Below are positions 57,114-64,000 of a DNA stretch of 64,000 nucleotides, piece after piece. The position numbers and the translations under genes were made by a program. Origin of the DNA: an uncultured Armatimonadota bacterium (GTDB lineage Bacteria; Armatimonadota; Fimbriimonadia; Fimbriimonadales; Fimbriimonadaceae); contig CAIVDU010000102.1 in assembly GCA_903904815.1 (NCBI GenBank), positions 30,909-94,908 on the forward strand, written 5' to 3'. Each line of letters starts with the position of its first letter. Position 1 is the stretch's first letter. The notes under the pieces were generated by a model. It saw only the letters and a program-made list of their open reading frames with translations. It ran no database searches and had not been told where the DNA came from.

Positions 57114-57895
57114 AGGTTTTTCCTCTGAAGTGGGACATCAATGCTTTCCGATTTAAAGGTGGTTCCCCGCTGGGAAACGAGCAAGCCACGAAGACGAGGC
57201 ACCTGGGAGGGCGCGAATTGAGACAGCGTGAGAGTCAACGTCGACCGCCCAGCCTCCGAACGAAGAGTTTGCGGAGCCGATGGCTCTACTACGGGATCGG
57301 CTGGATAAAAAGTCACCCCATTCGAAGCCGATTGCCGGAAGGTAAGGGAAATTTGACTCCCGGATAGGGTGGCTGAGTAGGCATCTGCCGCAGCTGGAAT
57401 CGGAAGGGCTAGTTCGGCGGCATGGATTCTGGGAGCCCACGCAACATCGGGCAGCCGCTTCGAGCCCACCGAAAGTCGGATTTCCGATTGGGCCTTCGCC
57501 GGAATACATCCGTCTTGGCACACCAGCCAGTCCACTTTGGCTTTCACTGAAACTTGAGAGCCAAACTTAGCCGACGCCGGGACAGTTAGGCGAACGAGAA
57601 GCAGTGCCTCTCGTTCGTACCCGTAGCTCACCACCTCGGGAGCGACCAACCGGTGCGGAATGGGCCAGCGAATCTCTCCAGCTTTCCAACCGTCAGGAAG
57701 ACTCCAAGTGATTCTGGGGGGAATTCCCGCATCGCCCGGGTTCTGCCAATAGGTGTGCCAGCCGGGGTCTAGAGAGATGCGGACGGCTACGTCGAATGAG
57801 GCGCCCGGGGTTACGTCGCGAAGGGAGGAGACGAGCGTTACGCCGCCATGATAGTTTTCCGGAAAACCCGAGCACAGAAGTGATGCGTATACCAT
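57110..57895 (-). CDS. DsbD N-terminal-domain-like protein
   Basis: About 261 residues from ATG 57895. An Ig-like DsbD-alpha domain is readable: GWHTYWQNPGDAGIPPRITWSLPDGWKAG, RLVAPEVVSYGYERE and VDWLVCQDGCIPAKAQ (CxxxC pair). It lacks the membrane part of DsbD. The stop overlaps the next gene (ATGA). It could accept or pass electrons to the thioredoxin-like partner. TACAAT lies 12 nt before the ATG. Confidence 0.75.
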   Translation of the reverse strand: MVYASLLCSGFPENYHGGVTLVSSLRDVTPGASFDVAVRISLDPGWHTYWQNPGDAGIPPRITWSLPDGWKAGEIRWPIPHRLVAPEVVSYGYEREALLLVRLTVPASAKFGSQVSVKAKVDWLVCQDGCIPAKAQSEIRLSVGSKRLPDVAWAPRIHAAELALPIPAAADAYSATLSGSQISLTFRQSASNGVTFYPADPVVEPSAPQTLRSEAGRSTLTLTLSQFAPSQVPRLRGLLVSQRGTTFKSESIDVPLQRKNL

Positions 57896-58098
57896 TCCCC
57901 AGCGTTCATTGTACGCCGAGGATGTGAGGCATTCATGAGAGGTAGCTCGATGAGTGCAACGAGCAAGACGTGCGCGCCGAAGGGAGCCTTGTTTCGGCAC
58001 GCACCGCCCGATAGCGAACCTGGAGATCTTCCTGAACTTGCCTGTTGCGGCCAGGTGGGCGTTCGCCCTACCCAGAAACAATGTTGGCTAGAGTCGGA

Positions 58099-58560
58099 TT
58101 ATCGAGGCCGCTGGACCCCAGTGTAGAGGTCGTGATATTTCATGTGATTGGCTGCTCTGGTCGCAAGTCGGAACGCGGGCAGCGTCTCGCCATCTGGCGC
58201 CGTGACCACATTCGAAAGTCCCTGATCTCCGGCCGCTTCTATCGCGGAGAGAAGATCGTTGGTGCTTGCAAGAAGATCGGCACTGAGTTGCGAATACTCT
58301 TCCACCGTGTGATGGGGAACCTTGGCTCCCTCGTAACACGGCACGGAGAACTGCTCTCCGCGAAGAATATGGGCTACTTCCAGATTCTCTTCCGTACAGT
58401 CCGTCATGAAGTCGATTTCTGACTTCTTCGGTGCGTCTTGTGACTCTGCGAGCATCTCTTTCGGAGTGTGCTCCAGGTCGGACAGATAGCTTGTTGAGGC
58501 CGTCTCGATGTACGTCCTCATAAATTCAATCAAGCTTGCTTGGTTTTGGGTTTGGCTCAT
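58099..58560 (-). CDS. DinB-like four-helix protein
   Basis: A 153-residue helical protein with spaced His residues (VPHHTVEEYSQL; NHMKYHDLYTGV), as in the metal-dependent DinB superfamily. A strong Shine-Dalgarno (AAAGGAGG) and a promoter at 58593-58621 support the start. No enzymatic role can be assigned. Confidence 0.65.
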   Translation of the reverse strand: MSQTQNQASLIEFMRTYIETASTSYLSDLEHTPKEMLAESQDAPKKSEIDFMTDCTEENLEVAHILRGEQFSVPCYEGAKVPHHTVEEYSQLSADLLASTNDLLSAIEAAGDQGLSNVVTAPDGETLPAFRLATRAANHMKYHDLYTGVQRPR

Positions 58561-58592
58561 TAGACCTCCTTTGGTCGTGCTCCCTCAAAATC

Positions 58593-58621
58593 ATGTTAAC
58601 ACAATCAGGGAAATTTCGCAA
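58593..58621 (-). promoter_or_regulatory. promoter of the DinB-like gene
   Basis: On the minus strand TTGCGA (58621-58616), 17-nt spacer and TAACAT (58598-58593). The leader carries AAAGGAGG before the ATG. Confidence 0.45.
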
Positions 58622-58734
58622 AAAACTTGAGAGGCACGCGAACTTTTCCGGATTCCTAAAGCGTCCGCGCGAGAATATCGAGATTTGTCGTTCAGTTCGA
58701 CGAAACACTGGTCGGGCTCCCTCGTCTGTCGATC

Positions 58735-59658
58735 ATGGTCGCATTGTGGTCGGCTTGCCTTTTGCTGCATGGCGGACACGTGTCCCAACGAATGGAGGCC
58801 TATCCAGATGAAGTCCTGGAGCTACTTTCGCACAGCGGCATCGATGTGGAAGGCACGAGGAGCGCCTGGGCTGGACGGCTTTCTTTCAACGGACTGACCG
58901 TCGCTTACAGCGTCGAGTCGCGCGCCGGGAGAGCCGTTGCCATCGATCTGACTTCACGCTACAGCTTCCCGACCCGCGTGAGCGCAAGGGGCCTTCAAGA
59001 TTGGGCCATCGGCACACGGACGGGAATCGTTGCCCAGTCGTATCTCGACGGCTCCGTTTACCTTGCCCAGCGGATTCCGATTGCCAACCCGGTAGCCGAA
59101 GACGCGCTTCCCGTAGCGGTCAAGAATGGCATCGGTGCTTTTGGGTTATTTCAAACCTCCTTTATGCGCTCCCTTGGAGGGCAGCAGGTGTTCGAACAGC
59201 CGACCATTTTCCCACCACGGCCCTCAGACAAAATGGTCGTCGATTACCTCACATCGCAGGACTTTTCCTACCTCTCCAAGCTCTGGGGCTGGAACTACAA
59301 TGGTCCGTTTGTGACGTCGCTCTCCTCGACTTGGACGGTTCCGGTTAACATCCGCGGAAAACTGTGGAAAATCTCTGGACCCGGACCTAATCAAGCGGGA
59401 CCTTCCGCGATGACTGGATTCTCGGTCACCGGGCAGTTCCAGGCTCGCTCAGCCGCAGTGCAAAATCGGCTTAAAACTTGGACCCGCCGGTACAAGTCCG
59501 ACCAAGTTGTATTCTCTCCCGAGTCTGCCGACGTCCAAGTTTCCACTTCAATCAGCCTCAAAGAAGGGCTTCCACTCGCCACGATCCGAAAGCGAATCTT
59601 AGACTTCGTCCGGCGAGCCGAGAAGCTCCCCGCCACCGAAAACAGCGTTTTCGGATAG
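58735..59658 (+). CDS. hypothetical exported protein, 307 aa
   Basis: A weak signal sequence (MVALWSACLLLHGGH) begins the protein. The rest is Ser/Thr-rich with beta-type segments, no recognised motif and several aromatic residues (YLSKLWGWNYNGPF). Function is unknown. It is not obviously operonic with the downstream MFS gene. Confidence 0.5.
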   Translation: MVALWSACLLLHGGHVSQRMEAYPDEVLELLSHSGIDVEGTRSAWAGRLSFNGLTVAYSVESRAGRAVAIDLTSRYSFPTRVSARGLQDWAIGTRTGIVAQSYLDGSVYLAQRIPIANPVAEDALPVAVKNGIGAFGLFQTSFMRSLGGQQVFEQPTIFPPRPSDKMVVDYLTSQDFSYLSKLWGWNYNGPFVTSLSSTWTVPVNIRGKLWKISGPGPNQAGPSAMTGFSVTGQFQARSAAVQNRLKTWTRRYKSDQVVFSPESADVQVSTSISLKEGLPLATIRKRILDFVRRAEKLPATENSVFG

Positions 59659-59822
59659 GCCGCTAGGGACGGGTCCTCCGACCCAACCAGGCGGATCGAC
59701 CTGCCATAATCAGGGTCGTATGAGAATCACTCACCCCATTTGACTGTCGCCACGGCAGTCGTTGTTCTTGCGTGGCACCCCCTACTCGTCCCCCACGCAC
59801 GACCTTTTGAGGAGAGTTTTTC

Positions 59823-61109
59823 TTGCAATACCGCGACGTTTTACGTCTTCCAACTTTTCGCCGCCTGTGGCTTGGCCAGGCGGTCAGCCAACTCGGTGAT
59901 TCGTTCTACTTCGTCATCTTCATGTTCATGGTCCAGAAGATCACGGGATCTGCGGCCATGGTGGGTTTCGTGGGCGCCGCGGAAACGCTTCCGTACCTCC
60001 TTCTGAGCCTCTATGGCGGAGTCTTAGCCGATCGTCTGGATCGCCGAAGGATCATGCTGTCGTCTGACCTCGTCAGTGGCGGCGTACTGCTGGCATTCGG
60101 ACTGCTTGTGTTCGCCACTTCGGGGACGCCTCCGATTTGGACGCTGTTTGTGGTCCCGCTGCTCCTTTCAGTCGCCAGAGTCTTCTTCATGCCCGCCAAG
60201 AATGCGGCCATTCCTGCCGTCGTCCCACCTGAGTCTTTGACTTTAGCGAACAGCCTGAGCTCAGCGACCCAGAACTTCATGCCGATGATCGCGCTGTCGT
60301 TATCGGCCACGGTTCTGGCGGTTCTCTACGATCGATCGCGCGGAACGTTTTTCGGCCTGGCTGTCATGCTGGACGCTCTTTCGTTCTTCGTCTCGGCGGG
60401 ATTCCTGTTCAGACTGCCTTCAATTATCCCGGATCGGGACAAAGCGACCGAACTTCACCCTTGGACCGATCTCAAGGAGGGCATTCAATACGTTCGCGGA
60501 CGCCACACCCTATCGCTCCAGATCTCGCTGAACGCGATCTTTGCCTTGTGTGTTTCACCGTTCTTTGTGGTCTACGTAGCGGCAAACGAACAGTGGTTCG
60601 GCGGACATCCGAACACCCTCGCCTGGTTTGAGTTTTCTTTCTGCGCCGGCCTCGTGTTGAGTTCAATTCTGGTCGGTCGGCTCAAAATCCGGCACGTTGG
60701 ACAGGGGTTCATTTGGGGCCTTGGCTTCGTCGGGGTCTTTGTGATCGCGATGGGCGTCAGCACCCACTTTTGGATCTTCCTGTTCTGGAATTTCGCTTGC
60801 GGCGTCTCCATTCCGTTTGCCGACATCCCCATCGCGACTTGGCGAGCGATGACCGTTCCCGATCGCTACCAGGGCCGGGTCAACTCGCTCCAGTTCATGG
60901 TTCAAAGTGGCTCTCAGCCAATCGGTATGTCTCTCGGAGGGATGCTAGAACAACGCCTCGGCCTTTCGATGGTGTTCTACTTGATGGGGATCGGCATGCT
61001 ACTCGCATGTCTTGCCGGACTCTTCGATCGCGAGTTCAGGTCCCTCAAGCTTCCCGACCTAGCTGGCATCACACCGCTGGGCACACAAGAAATCGCCCCA
61101 GAATCCTGA
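59823..61109 (+). CDS. MFS transporter
   Basis: A 428-residue transporter from TTG 59823, with GAGGAG 8 nt upstream. About 12 membrane helices; YGGVLADRLDRRRIMLSSDL is the cytoplasmic loop A-motif. It resembles the MFS_3 exporter group and is paralogous in type to the gene at 12834-14087. Substrate unknown. Confidence 0.85.
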   Translation: MQYRDVLRLPTFRRLWLGQAVSQLGDSFYFVIFMFMVQKITGSAAMVGFVGAAETLPYLLLSLYGGVLADRLDRRRIMLSSDLVSGGVLLAFGLLVFATSGTPPIWTLFVVPLLLSVARVFFMPAKNAAIPAVVPPESLTLANSLSSATQNFMPMIALSLSATVLAVLYDRSRGTFFGLAVMLDALSFFVSAGFLFRLPSIIPDRDKATELHPWTDLKEGIQYVRGRHTLSLQISLNAIFALCVSPFFVVYVAANEQWFGGHPNTLAWFEFSFCAGLVLSSILVGRLKIRHVGQGFIWGLGFVGVFVIAMGVSTHFWIFLFWNFACGVSIPFADIPIATWRAMTVPDRYQGRVNSLQFMVQSGSQPIGMSLGGMLEQRLGLSMVFYLMGIGMLLACLAGLFDREFRSLKLPDLAGITPLGTQEIAPES

Positions 61110-61149
61110 TCTGTCGACGATTCTGCTCGATCTGGAGCCAGTGACGAGG

Positions 61150-61155
61150 TACCTT
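61150..61155 (+). promoter_or_regulatory. TACCTT -10, leaderless rnhC start
   Basis: TACCTT lies 7 nt before ATG 61163, which selects this start over TTG 61154. Confidence 0.4.
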
Positions 61156-61162
61156 GCGTGCG

Positions 61163-61792
61163 ATGACGGACGGTCACATTGGAGTTGACGAGAGCGGAAA
61201 GGGCGATTTCTTCGGCCCGCTGGTGGTAGCGGCCTGCTACGTGGGCCCAGAACATCTGGCCGAGTTGGACGGCGTAAAGGACTCCAAGAAACTGACAGAC
61301 CCTATGGCCATTCGTTTGGCGGCCAAGATAAAGAGTGTTTGCCCCTACTCGGTGGTCGCCCTTGGGCCAGCCAAGTACAACGAACTGTACGCCAAGTTCA
61401 ACAACCTGAACTCCCTACTCGCTTGGGGCCATGCTCGGGCCATCGAGAACGTTCTGGAAGTTCAGCCAGCTAACTTGGTCATCTCCGACCAGTTTGCCAA
61501 GGGTGGCATGGCCGTCAAGCGCGCCCTCTTCGAGAAAGGTAAGCAAGTCGAGTTTCGATCGATGGTGCGCGCGGAGGCCGACATCGCGGTCGCCGCTGCC
61601 TCGATTCTCGCCCGAGCCGAGTTTCTTCACCGACTCCGAAAACTGAGTGAGGAGTTCGGCATGGATCTTCCCAAGGGGGCAACCGTCGTCATCGGCCCGG
61701 GCAAAAAGTTCGTCGCCATGCACGGCCCCGGCGCGCTATCGCAGGTCGCCAAAATGCATTTCAAGACGAGCGGACAGGTCCTGGGGAATTAA
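61163..61792 (+). CDS. rnhC: ribonuclease HIII-like
   Basis: A 209-residue type 2 RNase H with the HIII signature HIGVDESGKGDFFGPLVVAA and the acidic residues of NLVISDQFAKGG and MVRAEADIAVAAASILARAEF. RNase HIII normally has an N-terminal TBP-like substrate-binding domain of about 90 residues, which is absent here. It would remove RNA from RNA/DNA hybrids. Start chosen by the -10 hexamer. Confidence 0.85.
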   Translation: MTDGHIGVDESGKGDFFGPLVVAACYVGPEHLAELDGVKDSKKLTDPMAIRLAAKIKSVCPYSVVALGPAKYNELYAKFNNLNSLLAWGHARAIENVLEVQPANLVISDQFAKGGMAVKRALFEKGKQVEFRSMVRAEADIAVAAASILARAEFLHRLRKLSEEFGMDLPKGATVVIGPGKKFVAMHGPGALSQVAKMHFKTSGQVLGN

Positions 61793-61809
61793 CCAGACCT
61801 CCCGCAAAT

Positions 61810-62232
61810 ATGCGGGGTCAATTTCCTGGCAAATACGGAAAGAAGCCGCTGGCGAAGGCGGCTCCTTTGCCACGAATAGCGAGGACTCCCATCAAACCTG
61901 GAACTTCTTTGACACGCGCCTTCACTCTCGTCGAAATCATGATCGTCGTCTTGATCATCGGAATCCTGATGTCGATCGCGGTGCCCTCCTTCGTGAATGC
62001 CCGTAACCAGAGCCGAATCTCCACCTGTATCGAGAACCTCAAGGAGATCGAGTCAGCCAAGGAACAGTGGGCCATGCAGACGAAGCAGGCAGCAACCGCT
62101 ACCCCGGCTCAGACCGACCTCGTCACCAACTACTTGAAGGCGTTTCCAACCTGCCCGGCAGCCGGTACCTACACGATTGGGACGTTAAGCGTCCGACCCA
62201 CGTGTAGTGTCGCCCTTCACGTACTTCCTTAA
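61810..62232 (+). CDS. type IV pilin-like protein
   Basis: The protein carries the class III pilin signal TRAFTLVEIMIVVLIIGILMSIAVPSFVNARNQSR, with Ala at -1. A 37-residue leader from ATG 61810 would be unusual. TTG 61909 gives the normal short leader MTRA-F and may be the true start, so the N-terminus is uncertain. Four Cys are present in the C-terminal part. ATG 61810 lies in a small hairpin (CCCGCA/TGCGGG at 61801-61816). Confidence 0.75.
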   Translation: MRGQFPGKYGKKPLAKAAPLPRIARTPIKPGTSLTRAFTLVEIMIVVLIIGILMSIAVPSFVNARNQSRISTCIENLKEIESAKEQWAMQTKQAATATPAQTDLVTNYLKAFPTCPAAGTYTIGTLSVRPTCSVALHVLP

Positions 62233-62255
62233 GGTGAGCGCGACGGAAACCTAGC

Positions 62256-63995
62256 TTACGCGCCTGAGCTGCGGAGCATCAGATATCGGTTCAACACTTC
62301 GTCCTCGGGGAACCGCGCATGAAGCGCCGCAATCGCCAGCCACTCGACGTCCCGCCAAGGAAGCGGCGGCGTAAACCCGAGCCGATTTGCGGCGGCCATA
62401 CATTCGGCGGCTTCAACGTGCATTCGGCTCGCCCTCAGGAAGCAAAATGCTTGGAGGTATCGGAGCATCACTAGATCCACGTGCCGAAGCGACTCATCGA
62501 TCCACCGGGTGGCTTGATCGTTGAGTCCCAACTCGGTAAGCAGTGCGGCAACCTCCACAAATGCCTCGGGAGTGTCTTCCAGCGACTTGAGAAGCGGGCT
62601 CGGGTCCTTGCCCATCTCTTGGTCTTGAGCCAAGAATGCCTCCGCCCGAAGAACGGGATCGAACGGCGCCATAAAGTGGGCATTCAGCAATTCGGGTCGT
62701 TCATCCCCTGGTCCCTCTCGTAGCCGACCAGCCATCGCCTTTGCCCACCACGCGAGATGGTCGTCCGCGTTGTAAAGCAGGGCGTGTTCGAAGAAATTCT
62801 CCGCCTTGAGATACTCCTTCTCGGTAAGCGCTTTTCGCGCCAGGAGCAGATAAGCGAGGTGCCTACGCGAGACATCGAAGGTCATTCGATAGAGGTTCTC
62901 TTCGCTCACTTCCTCAAAAGGCGTTTCCGTTCTCGGGTGACTTGTGGGTGCGAGAACTGACTCCAAGAGCGGCGGACGATGGGCGGTGACACGCAAGAGT
63001 TCTTCCTTCGTCGGGCTTAAGAGGACTAACTCCATCGCGGGACTCGGCAAATCTTCGGCGGGAATCTCGAGAACCTTTTCGGGATAGAGGTCGACCGGGG
63101 CCTCGAGGGTCTGGCCATCTTGAGTCAGGACAACGAGCTTATGGCCCAGCCGAATCTCGGACACCTGGACCCTCACCGCTTCTGGATCGATCGTCGCTGC
63201 CCCGTGGGCGTTGGCGGCTCCCAGAGTCGGCAGACCGGAAAACGGAACCACCCGCACCCCGAATGAATCCAACTGGCGCGGCGCGAGCGTTCTTGATTCG
63301 GTGAACCGAGCGAGAACGAGATCGTCTCCCAGGCTCCGACCATCGAAGACCGACTCGCCGAGATCAATCCACAATCCACAGCTTCGGATCTCTGAAAAAT
63401 AGGTGACCGCTCCGGCATCAAAGGACGCCACGCCCCCAAGGACATGGAATGCTAGCGCTCCGTTGTAAGGAAGATCGGTATAGGTTCGATTAAAAATCTT
63501 AGCGCTAATCGAAAATTCCGGACGATTCGGTGAGAGCGAATAGTGGAGGTGGAAGCTCAGTCCGGTTCCCTCAACTGACTCCCCCAGCCAAATCCCACCT
63601 GGAGAATCCTCTTCGTAGGCCGGTTCGGCCGCGCTAGACGTCGGGCCAAGCGCGTTGAGCCGCTCAACTCCCTGGGTGTACAGTTCTACTCCCCAGGGAA
63701 GAGTTGCTCCTCTGCGCCCGCCAGGGACCGCGCTCAGCTTAGAGGTTGAGGGCAGAATCTCGGTGCTCGTCCGTTTATCGAAGATCGAGTACAGCCGCCC
63801 GCCTAAATCGGGGAGAACGGTCAAGCGCAGGAAATCATTCTCAAGGATCAGCGTTCGGAACGTTCGAACTTCTTCTCGGCCCACCGGTATCAGTCGCGGG
63901 TAGGGATAGGAAGAATCGGCAGTCGAGGAGGGGAGTTCCGCTTCCAAGAGCCCAATCACGATATCTTGGGTGTCGTCGAACACTTCTGTGGGCAT
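62256..63995 (-). CDS. DUF5107 and TPR-containing protein
   Basis: A 579-residue protein. The N-terminal half is a DUF5107-like sugar-binding or hydrolase-like fold (LRLTVLPDLGGRLYSIFDKRT; LPYNGALAFHVLGG). The C-terminal half is helical with TPR-like repeats (ALTEKEYLKAENFFEHALLYNADDH). It has no clear signal peptide. DUF5107/TPR proteins are often linked to carbohydrate utilisation, but here the neighbours do not show this. The start lies only 5 nt from the window edge. Confidence 0.8.
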   Translation of the reverse strand: MPTEVFDDTQDIVIGLLEAELPSSTADSSYPYPRLIPVGREEVRTFRTLILENDFLRLTVLPDLGGRLYSIFDKRTSTEILPSTSKLSAVPGGRRGATLPWGVELYTQGVERLNALGPTSSAAEPAYEEDSPGGIWLGESVEGTGLSFHLHYSLSPNRPEFSISAKIFNRTYTDLPYNGALAFHVLGGVASFDAGAVTYFSEIRSCGLWIDLGESVFDGRSLGDDLVLARFTESRTLAPRQLDSFGVRVVPFSGLPTLGAANAHGAATIDPEAVRVQVSEIRLGHKLVVLTQDGQTLEAPVDLYPEKVLEIPAEDLPSPAMELVLLSPTKEELLRVTAHRPPLLESVLAPTSHPRTETPFEEVSEENLYRMTFDVSRRHLAYLLLARKALTEKEYLKAENFFEHALLYNADDHLAWWAKAMAGRLREGPGDERPELLNAHFMAPFDPVLRAEAFLAQDQEMGKDPSPLLKSLEDTPEAFVEVAALLTELGLNDQATRWIDESLRHVDLVMLRYLQAFCFLRASRMHVEAAECMAAANRLGFTPPLPWRDVEWLAIAALHARFPEDEVLNRYLMLRSSGA

Positions 63996-64000
63996 GCGTC

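Noticed and set aside
57935..58126. 63-codon plus-strand frame between the DsbD-N and DinB-like genes
   Set aside because: No promoter, ribosome site or family match; the gap otherwise shows no gene.
59740..60006. 88-codon plus-strand frame before the MFS gene
   Set aside because: It overlaps the MFS gene in another frame and lacks a ribosome site.
1..64000. tRNA, rRNA, CRISPR array or complete insertion sequence
   Set aside because: I looked for tRNA T-loop patterns, regularly spaced direct repeats and transposase motifs and saw none.

Overview
The window reads as a moderately GC-rich chromosome segment from a diderm bacterium, most likely an Armatimonadota member of the Fimbriimonas type. 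The best taxonomic cue is the DUF1559 pseudopilin at 20471-21355, whose N-terminus (AFTLIELL...ILFPVFAQAK) has the style typical of that phylum. Lipoboxes, a TolC/MFP/RND pump, a DUF1800 protein and an RseB-like protein indicate an outer membrane. No rRNA, tRNA, CRISPR array or intact insertion sequence was seen.

Layout. 1-2.2 kb: an EnvC-like M23 protein coupled to an upstream gene (possibly ftsX), a small ORF and a HigBA toxin-antitoxin pair. 2.2-6.5 kb: an unknown secreted protein, a zinc-type oxidoreductase, an S41 peptidase, thioredoxin and a divergent ArsR regulator. 6.6-12.3 kb: a SUF iron-sulfur operon in the order sufC-sufD-unknown-sufS-sufU-sufT-Rrf2 regulator-sufA, with no sufB. 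12.5-17.2 kb: CsaA, an MFS exporter, a VapBC-like pair and three hypothetical proteins. 17.3-28.4 kb: a carbohydrate locus holding GH2, two lipoproteins, a DUF1559 pseudopilin, a LacI regulator, GH74 and GH31 with a PA14 insert. This fits xyloglucan breakdown, and LacI-type operators sit at both promoters. 28.4-30.7 kb: a lipoprotein, a decayed formylglycine-generating-enzyme-like gene and a nucleotidyltransferase pair.

30.7-37.7 kb: a TetR-RND-MFP-TolC efflux operon. 37.9-42.4 kb: ftsY, then a vWA/PP2C/kinase triad of the TerY-P (YegL/YegK/YegI-like) kind, preceded by a fragment that resembles the kinase tail. 42.4-47.2 kb: a small secreted protein, a repeat-rich gap, tyrS with an altered HIGH motif, a DUF1800 protein, an unusual Fur-family regulator and a 74-residue protein. 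47.3-53.4 kb: an HtrA protease, an SGNH hydrolase, an RseB/anti-sigma/ECF-sigma operon, then holB and darA. 53.4-64 kb: an alpha/beta hydrolase, thioesterase, glutamine amidotransferase, a TIM-barrel isomerase, a DUF3011 protein, a DsbD-N/thioredoxin-like pair, a DinB-like protein, an MFS transporter, RNase HIII, a pseudopilin and a DUF5107/TPR protein.

A theme across the window is a TANNNT (-10-like) hexamer placed 5-8 nt before the start codon, with no Shine-Dalgarno site, at about thirteen genes that begin a transcription unit. This implies widespread leaderless transcription, and I used it to choose several starts. All functions are inferred from reading the sequence; no database search was run.
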